64,000 bases of DNA. Origin: JAADHX01 sp964569385 (GTDB lineage Bacteria > Actinomycetota > Acidimicrobiia > Acidimicrobiales > Poriferisodalaceae). The position numbers were made by a program, and so were the translations under genes. The stretch's first letter is position 1. Every line of letters starts with the position of its first letter. Positions 33,822 to 41,712 of the stretch are shown piece after piece. Under the pieces are notes generated by a model. It searched no databases and was not told the DNA's origin. It was given only the letters and a program-made list of their open reading frames with translations. Location: NCBI GenBank assembly GCA_964569385.1, contig CAZMUM010000022.1, positions 1 to 64,000 on the forward strand, in the 5' to 3' direction.

Positions 33822-33850
33822 GTGCCTAGAACATCGGGGATCAGGGGGCG
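33822..33850 (+). repeat. Direct repeat copy B, upstream of the integrase fragment
   Basis: GTGCCTAGAACATCGGGGAT and the following bases match the copy at 33579-33607. It ends three bases before the recombinase fragment start at 33854, so it could also be part of that gene's promoter or arm site. Confidence 0.6.
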
Positions 33851-33853
33851 TCA

Positions 33854-34168
33854 ATGCGGAGGCCACTCAGCAACATCCGCAAGTTGAGTAGCGGCTGTTA
33901 CCAGGCCCGCTACTGGCGACTGGGTAAACAAGTTGCTGCCGATGCCACCTTCGTGACCAAGACCGATGCCCGACCATGGCTCGCGCAGGTCGAGACGGGA
34001 TTCGATCGAGGCCAGGATATCGCCCCATCGGGGGGACGGCAGCGATTCTCGACTTTGGCTGATATCTGGCTTGAGCAGCGCATCACCGAGGCCATCCATC
34101 CGCGGTTCAGCGCGCTGGTCTGGGTAGGCGAAACCTTGGGCCTCAGATTCGGCGAGCTCACAGCATGA
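33854..34168 (+). pseudogene. Internally deleted tyrosine recombinase fragment
   Basis: Encodes the integrase N-terminus (NIRKLSSGCYQARYWRLGKQ, DARPWLAQVETGFDRGQD, then ADIWLEQR), after which it jumps to a piece of the catalytic domain (PRFSALVWVGETLGLRFGEL, containing box-I Arg) and stops. Most of the core-binding domain and all of box II, including Tyr, are missing, so it is inactive. It is preceded by the tRNA-Gly fragment, the arrangement expected for int next to att. It is homologous to the fragment at 26949-27159. Confidence 0.75.
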
Positions 34169-34253
34169 GCGTGAGCGGGTTTCCGCCAACGAGATCGATG
34201 AGCTTATCCAGGGCCAGTTCGCACCCAGACTGGCCGGGTCTGGCTTCGCCCAA

Positions 34254-34889
34254 GTGAAGCCACGCCGGTGGATTCGATCCACCAAGGCTCCGATACGCGA
34301 AATCGTTCAAGTCGTAGCGTTGAAGGGCGCTTCGTACATCCCGGTTTGGGGAGTCTCCGTCGATTTCATTCCCCACCGCACCGGGCGCCGCTTCGCGTGG
34401 CACCGGACCGAGAGATCAGCGTTGTTCGACCTACGCGTCGACCCGCTCGACTGGCCTGCCGAAGAAGCAGCTGAGCGCTTCGAGTTCGGCCGATTCGAGG
34501 GCAGCGGAGCAGTCGGTCGCGGACAGTTTGGAACGCGCTCTCCATCGCGCGCCATCAAGAGGTCTGCAGCGGCGACAGTAAGGGCATCTGCGACTTGGTT
34601 CGATCAGGTTGACGGCCTCGGTTCGCTGCGCCAACTCTTCGAGGAAGCACAAGCCAGGCCGGTCCACCGCTTCAGCTTCGACAGCTACGTGCAACATCGA
34701 CTCGCCTTCGCGTTCGTTCTCGCGGCACTTGGTGAAACCGAGCGGAGTGACGAAGAACTCGCCGCGTGGCTCGAGCTCCACGGCGAAGGCCTCCTCGAGT
34801 CAGCGATCCATGACCTGGGCGAACGCCACCGCACCGCTAAGTCAGCGTCCGCTAGCTTGCCGCGCCCAGGACGTGGACGGCACCAGTGA
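34254..34889 (+). CDS. DUF4304-like protein with a damaged 5' end
   Basis: 211 aa from a GTG at 34254. The upstream frame reads VSANEIDELIQGQFAPRLAG up to a stop near 34125 but has no ATG, GTG or TTG in frame, while an ATG at 34165 (MSVS) is out of frame. It therefore looks as if an indel cut off the original start. The conserved core is KPRRWIRSTKAPIREIVQVV and KGASYIPVWGVSVDFIPHRTG, the pattern I associate with DUF4304; the acidic C-terminal half is not conserved. Probably non-functional or truncated. Confidence 0.5.
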   Translation: MKPRRWIRSTKAPIREIVQVVALKGASYIPVWGVSVDFIPHRTGRRFAWHRTERSALFDLRVDPLDWPAEEAAERFEFGRFEGSGAVGRGQFGTRSPSRAIKRSAAATVRASATWFDQVDGLGSLRQLFEEAQARPVHRFSFDSYVQHRLAFAFVLAALGETERSDEELAAWLELHGEGLLESAIHDLGERHRTAKSASASLPRPGRGRHQ

Positions 34890-35043
34890 CGGTTCGGGCG
34901 GTCCGTCTCGCCAACCAGCTTCTCGAGCTGAGTCGGCGATGGGTCCGAGTCGATTGAACTCCCTGACCTCGCACAGAACGATTGTTTGAGATTATGTGTT
35001 AACACACGGTGAATAGTGAAGGCGAGTTGATAGGGTCGTACCT

Positions 35044-36450
35044 ATGTTCGATGTGGAAGAGAACTTCATCACTAGCGCATTTGCAAGATCAGGGCCACCG
35101 TCGGTGTCAGCTGTGTCGTTGTCTGAGGACTTAACTCAGTTCGCTCCTATAGAGGTACCGTCCGGCGCGCCAACAGAGCTGAAGGATTTGGTGCGTGCGG
35201 TGGAGGCTGCGGCCGATGTCAACTTGGGCTTGTTATCTGGCGATGTGCTCGATTCGATGACCGAGATGTTCGACCGGGTTCGGTGCGGCGTCGATGCGCT
35301 CGATAGTTCGCACATAGGTGCGTTGGATGACTCGATGGTCTGGAGCACACGGGGCCACGCCAGCGTGAAGGCCATGCTTCGTTCGCGCACCAACTTGCCA
35401 GGCCCCGACGTTGGCCGTCGCACGTCGTGTGCGTACAAGCTCAAACGAATGCCAGAAGTCCGCGTCGCGTTCGAGGCTGGGCTGATCTCAATTCATCATG
35501 TGCGGCTGCTTGGCGAGTGTTTGGCTCGGCGGTACGGCGGTGCTTTCGTCGAGTGGGAGCCCAAACTTGTTACCTGGGCTGTCGAGTTCGACTGGGACTC
35601 ATTTGCCAAAGCAATCGTCAGATGGAAAGACTCAGCCGATATCACCGAACCCGACGAGCGCGACGCCAGCGACGCGGCAGCGCGATCGTTTCATCTGTCG
35701 AAAAGTTTTGGCGGTCGAGGAATCCTCAGCGGCACTCTCACCCCTGAACAGTATGAGGCGTTCGCGAACGTACTCGACCCCATCGTCGACAAGCTGTTCA
35801 AAGACGAATGGGCCGACGCCGAAGCCGAGTTCGGCAAAGGAAAGTTCACTGTCGACAACTTGCTACGCGATCCGGCCCAGCGTCGGGTCGACGCTCTAGT
35901 GATCATGGCCGAACGCGCCCATGCGGCCCTTAACAAACGCACCCCGACCGCCATCGTGCACGTACACATGGGCATCGCCGACTTGGCCCACGGGTTCAAG
36001 ATGGTGGCTGGGCTACCCAGCGACGCCCCACAACCCGAGGACGCACTATGCGAGCTCGGAAATGGCACGCCGATTAGTTACGCCAAGGCTGTCGAACTGG
36101 CTATCGACGCTCATATACAGCGGGTCGTGTTCGACGCCGATGGCGAAGTGCTCGAACTTGGCCGCAAGGTTCGACTGTTCACTCCCGAGCAGAAGACAGC
36201 GATGATCTGTCGAGACCGCTACTGCCGGTGCGGCTGCGGCCGGGCCGCGAACCGCTGCCAAGCCGACCACATCATCGAATGGAAACCCAACGGGCTAACC
36301 AACGTCGACAACGGCCAAATGCTGTGCTCCAAATCGCATCGGCTGAAAACCAACGGTGGAGGGCCAATTCGACGAAGCGAATGGTGGGAAAGAGGCCCGG
36401 CCGGGCCTCGACTACGCCGAAACGGCCGCGGCAGACTGCCGAGCGCCTAG
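35044..36450 (+). CDS. HNH endonuclease with DUF222 domain (13E12-repeat family)
   Basis: 468 aa. A long N-terminal DUF222 region (middle part SCAYKLKRMPEVRVAFEAG, AARSFHLSKSFGGRG, LTPEQYEAFANVLDPIVDKL) is followed by a C-terminal HNH nuclease: CRDRYCRCGCGRAANRCQA, then DHIIEWKPNGLTNVDNGQML and CSKSHRLKTNGG. The conserved Cys pair, DH, N and H are present. The family is expanded and often dispersed in actinobacteria; its role is unknown and sometimes linked to mobile DNA. The next gene's stop region carries a 35-bp duplication that overlaps its final codon. Confidence 0.85.
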   Translation: MFDVEENFITSAFARSGPPSVSAVSLSEDLTQFAPIEVPSGAPTELKDLVRAVEAAADVNLGLLSGDVLDSMTEMFDRVRCGVDALDSSHIGALDDSMVWSTRGHASVKAMLRSRTNLPGPDVGRRTSCAYKLKRMPEVRVAFEAGLISIHHVRLLGECLARRYGGAFVEWEPKLVTWAVEFDWDSFAKAIVRWKDSADITEPDERDASDAAARSFHLSKSFGGRGILSGTLTPEQYEAFANVLDPIVDKLFKDEWADAEAEFGKGKFTVDNLLRDPAQRRVDALVIMAERAHAALNKRTPTAIVHVHMGIADLAHGFKMVAGLPSDAPQPEDALCELGNGTPISYAKAVELAIDAHIQRVVFDADGEVLELGRKVRLFTPEQKTAMICRDRYCRCGCGRAANRCQADHIIEWKPNGLTNVDNGQMLCSKSHRLKTNGGGPIRRSEWWERGPAGPRLRRNGRGRLPSA

Positions 36451-36527
36451 TTCGTGACAGCTTCGCTATCACTCATACGCGGTTTTGGTTCGCTAGTTCG
36501 TGACAGCTTCGCTATCACTCATACGCG
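36447..36527. repeat. Pair of perfect 35-bp direct repeats at the Rrf2 gene end
   Basis: The sequence CTAGTTCGTGACAGCTTCGC plus 15 further bases appears at 36447-36481 and again at 36493-36527, 46 bp apart. The right copy encodes the last residues and stop of the Rrf2 protein (RMSDSEAVTN), so the gene end has been duplicated exactly. Confidence 0.85.
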
Positions 36528-37002
36528 TTTCTGCACCAGCTTCGTTTGGCCAGGTGCGTTGGCCACGGGCCATGTGCGCCACATCGGCGAGCGTGTACGA
36601 ATCGAGCATTCTGCGCATAGCAGTGCCGGTAACCGAATAGATCGACAGCAGCACGCACTTTCCCTCGTGATCACAAGCTCCGTCCTGATGGGGTTGACCG
36701 AAAGCACCAAGGCTTATCGGCCCGTCGACCGCCGAGACGATCTCGCCGATCGTGATCTCCGATGTTGGCTTCAAAAGGGTGTAACCGCCGCCGACGCCTC
36801 GTTTGGATTCGACTAGGTCGGCGCCTTTGAGAGCAAGCATGATCTGTTCTAGATATGGCTGAGGGAGATCGGTGCGCTCAGCGATGTCGCGCACCGATGT
36901 CGGCCCAGAGTCATTACCAAGGGCCAAGGTCAAAAGTGCACGGCAGGCGTAGTCGCCCCTAGTCGAAACTGACACGGAATCGCCAGCGTATCCCGAAGAC
37001 AT
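36493..37002 (-). CDS. Rrf2/IscR-family transcriptional regulator
   Basis: 169 aa. An N-terminal winged-helix DNA-binding domain (YACRALLTLALG, TSVRDIAERTDLPQPYLEQI, GVGGGYTLLKPTSEITIGEI) is followed by the cluster-binding loop DGACDHEGKCVLLSIYS, with two of the usual three Cys, and the C-terminal MLDSYTLADVAHMARGQ. The Rrf2 family commonly senses Fe-S, NO or redox state; with two visible Cys the ligand set is uncertain. It starts 15 bp from the divergent phosphodiesterase-like gene, so the two share one promoter region. Confidence 0.85.
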   Translation of the reverse strand: MSSGYAGDSVSVSTRGDYACRALLTLALGNDSGPTSVRDIAERTDLPQPYLEQIMLALKGADLVESKRGVGGGYTLLKPTSEITIGEIVSAVDGPISLGAFGQPHQDGACDHEGKCVLLSIYSVTGTAMRRMLDSYTLADVAHMARGQRTWPNEAGAETRMSDSEAVTN

Positions 37003-37017
37003 GGTTGACTGTCGGTC

Positions 37018-38169
37018 GTGGCCTCATACACCGCTTCACCCAAGACCCCCGACCCGGCTTCTCGGCCCAAACCAGTCGTGCCGTTGTTCGGCCAACAGTG
37101 CATTAGCGACCTTCTGCCAACGCTCATCGGCCGACCACCCACGGCGCCCTTGTGGCTTCCAGACGAAGTGTGGCAGGCCCGCCAAGTTGTTGTGCTGGTA
37201 CTCGACGGGCTTGGTCGCAATCAACTCGATGAGCGTGCATCGATTGCTCCCACGATGGCGGCGATGGGCTCAGGCTGGCTTACATCGGTGGCGCCGTCTA
37301 CAACTGCGGCTGCGCTCACGTCGATAACGACCGGCGTGCCGCCAGGCGAACACGGCGTGGTCGGCTATCGCGTTCGGGTCCAGGGCGACGTGCTAAACAC
37401 GCTGCGCTGGCGGCTCGATGAGGGCGGCGATGCTCGCACAACGCTGCCAGCGTCGGAGTTTCAACCCATCGAGCCCTTTCTGGGCACGTCGCCAGATGTG
37501 GTAGCCGACTACCGCTTTCAGACCACCGGTTTCTCTGAGGCCCAGCTGCGGAACGGCCGCTGGCGACCATGGTCGGTGGTGTCTGGCATCGTGGCCCAGT
37601 CGGAGTCGGCCATTCGCGCTGGCGCCAACCTGGTCTATGCCTACTACGACGGCATTGACAAGGTTTCCCATCTCAGTGGGATCGGAGAAGCCTTCGATCT
37701 CGAGGTGAGGTTTACTGACAATTTGGTCGAAATGTTGTTGGACACGCTTCCAAGCGGAACAGCTCTGGTAGTGACGGCCGACCACGGGCAGGTTCACGTC
37801 GGTGATCGAACGATCCGGCTTTCGCAATCGGTAACGAGCCTGACTTCAGCGTTATCTGGCGAAGGCCGATTTCGATGGCTGCATTGCAGGCCAAACGACC
37901 AAGCCGAACTTCTGAGGCGGGCCCAAGACGAATACGGCGATGTGGCTTGGGTCGAACATGTCGACGACATAGTGGCGGCCCGATGGTTCGGGCCAATGGT
38001 CTCTGATGCGGCCAGAAGTCGGCTGGGCGACGTTGCGTTGGTCCCGTTCGAGCCGGTCTCGTTCGACGACCCCGCCGACGGTGGCTCGTTCAAACTGATA
38101 GGCCGCCACGGGTCGCTCACCCCCGACGAGATGTATGTGCCGCTGCTAACTGCTGTCGCAAATGGTTAA
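37018..38169 (+). CDS. Alkaline phosphatase superfamily phosphodiesterase
   Basis: 383 aa, alkaline-phosphatase/nucleotide pyrophosphatase superfamily. VVVLVLDGLGRNQLDE carries a metal Asp, PSTTAAALTSITTGVPPGEH the nucleophile Thr, YYDGIDKVSH the Asp/His pair, VVTADHGQVHVGD a DH pair and IGRHGSLTPDEM the final His. No signal peptide is clear, so it may be cytoplasmic. The substrate is unknown. It is transcribed divergently from the Rrf2 regulator and lies before bpa. The GTG at 37018 is the farthest start; a later GTG near 37078 is possible. Confidence 0.8.
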   Translation: MASYTASPKTPDPASRPKPVVPLFGQQCISDLLPTLIGRPPTAPLWLPDEVWQARQVVVLVLDGLGRNQLDERASIAPTMAAMGSGWLTSVAPSTTAAALTSITTGVPPGEHGVVGYRVRVQGDVLNTLRWRLDEGGDARTTLPASEFQPIEPFLGTSPDVVADYRFQTTGFSEAQLRNGRWRPWSVVSGIVAQSESAIRAGANLVYAYYDGIDKVSHLSGIGEAFDLEVRFTDNLVEMLLDTLPSGTALVVTADHGQVHVGDRTIRLSQSVTSLTSALSGEGRFRWLHCRPNDQAELLRRAQDEYGDVAWVEHVDDIVAARWFGPMVSDAARSRLGDVALVPFEPVSFDDPADGGSFKLIGRHGSLTPDEMYVPLLTAVANG

Positions 38170-38178
38170 CCTCTCAAC

Positions 38179-38742
38179 GTGAGCCAAAACTCTGACCTGC
38201 CAGGCCCCGACCTCCCAGAACCCGACCTCCCAGAACCACAGGAGGCCGTCGCCGACTCTGCTGTTGTCGAACCCGAAGTGGTGGCCGAGGCCAACCTTCC
38301 AAATGACGACGATTCGGCCAAAAGCGACTCGATCTCAGAACCTGCGAAGGTCATGCGTATTGGTGCCATGATCCGGCAACTACTCGAAGAGGTACGTCAG
38401 GCCCCTCTCGACGAACCTGGCCGCGAACGGCTGGCGCAGATCTATGGCATCTCAATCAGCGAGCTTGGTGCCGCCCTGTCTTCTGATCTGCGCGAAGAAC
38501 TCGAGACACTCACCGATCCATTTCCCCAAGGAGACATCCCCTCCGAAGCCGAGCTACGAATTGCCCAAGCCCAACTTGTGGGTTGGCTCGAGGGTCTGTT
38601 TCATGGCATCCAGGCTGCGCTGTTTGCCCAGCAGGCGGCTGCTCGCCAGCAGCTCGAGCAGATGAGGCAACCCGCCATCGGAGGGCCAGTCAACCCTAAT
38701 GACCCTCAAGCGCCATCACGGGGCCCCGGCGTGTATCTGTAA
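38179..38742 (+). CDS. bpa: Bacterial proteasome activator Bpa
   Basis: 187 aa, matching Mycobacterium Bpa/PafE over a long core. The middle section EPAKVMRIGAMIRQLLEEVR, SDLREELETLTDPF, and SEAELRIAQAQLVGWLEGLF, then GIQAALFAQQAAARQQL, is nearly the mycobacterial sequence. The end GPGVYL resembles the C-terminal GQYL that docks in 20S proteasome pockets. Bpa is ATP-independent and opens the proteasome for unfolded proteins. The first 50 residues are acidic and carry a 15-bp tandem repeat (PDLPEP). It implies a 20S proteasome elsewhere in this genome. Confidence 0.88.
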   Translation: MSQNSDLPGPDLPEPDLPEPQEAVADSAVVEPEVVAEANLPNDDDSAKSDSISEPAKVMRIGAMIRQLLEEVRQAPLDEPGRERLAQIYGISISELGAALSSDLREELETLTDPFPQGDIPSEAELRIAQAQLVGWLEGLFHGIQAALFAQQAAARQQLEQMRQPAIGGPVNPNDPQAPSRGPGVYL

Positions 38743-38867
38743 CACGCCCATCTCAAGGCCAAATCACCCAACTTTGGGCTGATTCTTGGCTGCGGTTCGG
38801 CCTTTCGTGTTGTCGGCGCTAGGATGAACGCTCCGGATTGCACAGATAGTGGGGGCGGGAATACTCA

Positions 38868-39527
38868 ATGGCGATCGATGTCGCGACCAAGGACTGCAAC
38901 GCGCTTTCCGAGGACGAGATTCAAGAAATGTCCGACCTAGCCACAGACGGTTCGGCACCTCATGACACCGAGTGGCTCACCGAGAGCATCGGCGAGTGGG
39001 TTCTTGCTGTTCATGCCCGCGATGGCAAACGGCTCGTGGGTTATGCCCTGTTCACTCTCGAACGAGTTGGTGGCACGCCGGCCATTCTGGTGGGTGGCCT
39101 GGTTACGCGTAACAACGCCAAGCGCGGCACGGTCATGCGGGCCGTTGTCCACGAACAGATGCGGCGGGCGGTGCTTGCGTTCCCAGACGAAGACGTGCTC
39201 TACGGCGCGTGTGTCGGGGGCCCTGGCGGAGTTGAAGCCTTCGCATTATTCGATGGAGCCGTGCCGCGTCCCGATTATGCGGCATCTGGCGAAGACCGGG
39301 CTTGGGGCCAGCGACTCCAGCGGCGCCTTGGGCCACGTGGCGACTACCTCAAACGCGAATTTCGCGTGAAGGGCAAAGGAGTTGCGAACGGGGTAATCGA
39401 TCACGAAGCGTCGAAGAAGGTGCAGGCCGCCGTCGCTACCGATTTCGAGGCCGTCGATCCTGGCAATGGCGACTGCAAGGTCATGTTTTCGTGGGTGCTG
39501 TCGGAACTACTCGAGAAACAGCTCTGA
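38868..39527 (+). CDS. GNAT-like hypothetical protein
   Basis: 219 aa; the fold resembles GNAT acetyltransferases. It has a strand/helix start, WVLAVHARDGKRLVGYALFT, TPAILVGGLVTRNNAKRGTV as the likely acetyl-CoA loop region, and AFALFDGAVPRPDYAASG. The canonical R/Q-x-x-G-x-G/A pyrophosphate loop is not obvious, so enzymatic activity is uncertain. It lies between bpa and the nitroreductase, with an A-tract-poor upstream gap of 125 bp. No firm family name. Confidence 0.5.
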   Translation: MAIDVATKDCNALSEDEIQEMSDLATDGSAPHDTEWLTESIGEWVLAVHARDGKRLVGYALFTLERVGGTPAILVGGLVTRNNAKRGTVMRAVVHEQMRRAVLAFPDEDVLYGACVGGPGGVEAFALFDGAVPRPDYAASGEDRAWGQRLQRRLGPRGDYLKREFRVKGKGVANGVIDHEASKKVQAAVATDFEAVDPGNGDCKVMFSWVLSELLEKQL

Positions 39528-40138
39528 GCGAATTTGGGCGGCTCATGCGCCGCCGAAAGATGACCAGGGAGTTCCGGTCCGAAACAATCGCGCCCAGTCT
39601 GATTACCGAGATTCTCGATGCTGCTCGGCGCGTTCCGACGGCGGGAAACAGCCAGGGTCTTGAGTTTCTGGTTCTCGACCAACCAGATGCAGTCGAGCGG
39701 TACTGGTCCACGACGTTCTCTGAATCGGGTCGAGCCTCATTTCGGTGGCAAGGCCTATTCGATGCGCCTGTGCTCATCTCGGTGTACGGCAACCCAGATG
39801 CCTACACCGATCGCTACTCAGAACCGGACAAGACACACGTTGGTCTGAGTTCAGCCGACGATTGGACAACGCCATACTGGCTAGTCGACGCATCGATGGC
39901 CGCGCTGGCCGTTCAGCTCGGAGCCATCGATGCTGGTCTCGGAGTGCTTCTCTTTGGCCAGTTCGACCACGCAGGTTCTGTTGCTGAAGAGTTTGGGGTA
40001 CCTGAGCGCATGGTCACTACCGGCACAATCGCCATAGGTTGGCCCGCTGAGAGTGCGGATCAGGCTGGCTTGTCTAGCTCGCGCCCCAGACGCGACCTCG
40101 AATCGATGGTGCACAAGAACCATTGGTCGATCGCATAG
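39491..40138 (+). CDS. Nitroreductase family protein
   Basis: About 215 aa. FMN nitroreductase fold: the segment GRLMRRRKMTREFRSETI is the FMN-binding start, with AARRVPTAGNSQGLEFLVLD (Ser/Asn), then DASMAALAVQLGAIDAGLG and TIAIGWPAES. It would reduce nitro or quinone compounds with NAD(P)H; the physiological substrate is unknown. The start is uncertain: GTG 39491 overlaps the upstream gene by 37 bp, ATG 39545 is the conservative option. The end is 10 bp from the convergent lipoprotein gene. Confidence 0.82.
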   Translation: MGAVGTTRETALSEFGRLMRRRKMTREFRSETIAPSLITEILDAARRVPTAGNSQGLEFLVLDQPDAVERYWSTTFSESGRASFRWQGLFDAPVLISVYGNPDAYTDRYSEPDKTHVGLSSADDWTTPYWLVDASMAALAVQLGAIDAGLGVLLFGQFDHAGSVAEEFGVPERMVTTGTIAIGWPAESADQAGLSSSRPRRDLESMVHKNHWSIA

Positions 40139-40148
40139 CTGAGCCGAG

Positions 40149-40838
40149 TTACGGAAGGCCGTCGGGGAGGTACTCGCCGCCACGGGACTCGCAGTCCTCC
40201 TGGCTAGCTGCGAGCCCGAACTCGACCAGTAGACCGTTCTCGTCTAGGCGTCGACACACTGGACCGTTAAATGGAACAGCAGTATCGGGCGTGATGGTGC
40301 CGTCGGGGTAGACCCGCAGGATGAGTCCCTCGTCGTTCTGGCACAGGGCGGCTCCGTCTTCGCCGCCGATCAAGATGTAGCTGTCTGGACAGCCTTGGCC
40401 AGGTGCCGAACAGATGGGTTCTTCACCGTTGCTGCCTACCAGAATGAGACCGTCTGGGCACCCAATCTTCTCGCCGTCATTCGGGGGCGACGAAGTAAAA
40501 GTCGAGCTTGTGTCGGTTTGGTCGGGTCCGGTGGTGTCGGCTCCCAACGTATCGGAGCCCGATTCGGTAGTGGCCAGAGCAGCCGACGAGTCGGACCCAT
40601 CGGCGGTGGTGGTCGTAGGTACCTCGATGTCGGTTCCGGCACCGGAGTCGCCATCCCCGGTTTCGGTCGAACCCTCAACGACCAACGTCGTCGGTGAGGC
40701 GAGGTCAGGTCCATCTGAGCTAGCGCAGCCAGCGGCCAGCAACGCAAGGGTCACGATTGTAAGCACAACAGCTCGACCGCGTTGTTTGCGGGCACGAGGC
40801 GCGATAGTGCGGATGGGTGCAGATTCTGATAATGACAT
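40149..40838 (-). CDS. Secreted lipoprotein of unknown function
   Basis: 229 aa. A basic N-region, hydrophobic core VVLTIVTLALLAAG and lipobox LLAAGC at about residue 38 make a type II signal sequence, so Cys would be lipidated after LspA cleavage. A long Ser/Thr/Gly/Asp-rich linker follows (about residues 40-120). The C-terminal domain is Cys-containing (GCPDGLILVGSNGEEPICSA, GCPDSYILIGGEDGAALC), with two related units that suggest a repeat. Function unknown; it is probably an extracytoplasmic binding or structural protein. Confidence 0.7.
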   Translation of the reverse strand: MSLSESAPIRTIAPRARKQRGRAVVLTIVTLALLAAGCASSDGPDLASPTTLVVEGSTETGDGDSGAGTDIEVPTTTTADGSDSSAALATTESGSDTLGADTTGPDQTDTSSTFTSSPPNDGEKIGCPDGLILVGSNGEEPICSAPGQGCPDSYILIGGEDGAALCQNDEGLILRVYPDGTITPDTAVPFNGPVCRRLDENGLLVEFGLAASQEDCESRGGEYLPDGLP

Positions 40839-40946
40839 TGGAGTGGCTCGTATTCTCGACGCGGGTACTTCAAGATACGTCGACCGGATCGGGTATTGGC
40901 TTCAGCTCTGATCTGAAACACGCGAATAGCGGCTACCGTCGCCGCC

Positions 40947-41711
40947 ATGGAACTACGACTAGACGACAAGGTCGCGATTGTTACCGGCGGATCCCGCGGT
41001 ATCGGCAAAGAAATCGCCGCCGTGTTCGCGGCTGCTGGCGCGCAAGTAATGATTGTCTCCCGAAAGGCCGAAGCATGCGAGGCTGCGGCGGCCGAGATTG
41101 GTCACGGCTGCCGGTGGATGGCAGGCAACGTCGGCGATTCCGAGGTTGCCGCCGAGGTAGCGGCTGCGGTTGTCGACGAGTTCGGCAAGATCGATGTATT
41201 GGTCAACAACGCGGCTACCAATCCCTATGCCGGACCCATGATCGATGTCGATCTGCCTCGCTGGGAAAAGACGTTGGCGGTCAACGTGACCGCACCTCTG
41301 GTGTGGACTCAGGAGGTTTGGAAGGCGTCGATGGCCGAAGGCGACGGTGGCTGTTCGGTAATCAATATCTCGTCGGTCGGAGGACTGTCGACAAGCAGCG
41401 CTCTGGGCGTATACGCAGTGTCGAAGGCTGCGCTAATACACATCACCAAACAACTGGCCGCCGAGCTTGGCCCCAACGTGAGGGTGAACGCTCTTGCTCC
41501 CGGGCTGATAAAGACCGACTTCGCCAGGGTGCTGTGGGAGGGCGAGCGGGGGGCAGAAGTAGCCAAGTCCTATCCGCTTGGTCGCCTCGGTGAGACGAGC
41601 GATATTGCTGGAGCGGCGCTGTTCCTGGCCGCCGAGACCGGTAGCTGGATCACGGGACAGACTCTTGCGCTCGATGGCGGCGGTCTGATTAGTTTCAACG
41701 GGAAGCGCTGA
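40947..41711 (+). CDS. Short-chain dehydrogenase/reductase (SDR)
   Basis: 254 aa classical SDR. The NAD(P) site is VAIVTGGSRGIGKEIAAVFA, NNAATNP lies downstream, Ser appears in INISSVGG, and the catalytic YxxxK motif is YAVSKAALI. The conserved tail segment is WITGQTLALDGGGLI. It oxidises or reduces an alcohol or ketone of unknown identity. It starts 108 bp from the divergent lipoprotein gene and precedes menA. Confidence 0.9.
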   Translation: MELRLDDKVAIVTGGSRGIGKEIAAVFAAAGAQVMIVSRKAEACEAAAAEIGHGCRWMAGNVGDSEVAAEVAAAVVDEFGKIDVLVNNAATNPYAGPMIDVDLPRWEKTLAVNVTAPLVWTQEVWKASMAEGDGGCSVINISSVGGLSTSSALGVYAVSKAALIHITKQLAAELGPNVRVNALAPGLIKTDFARVLWEGERGAEVAKSYPLGRLGETSDIAGAALFLAAETGSWITGQTLALDGGGLISFNGKR

Positions 41712-41712
41712 G

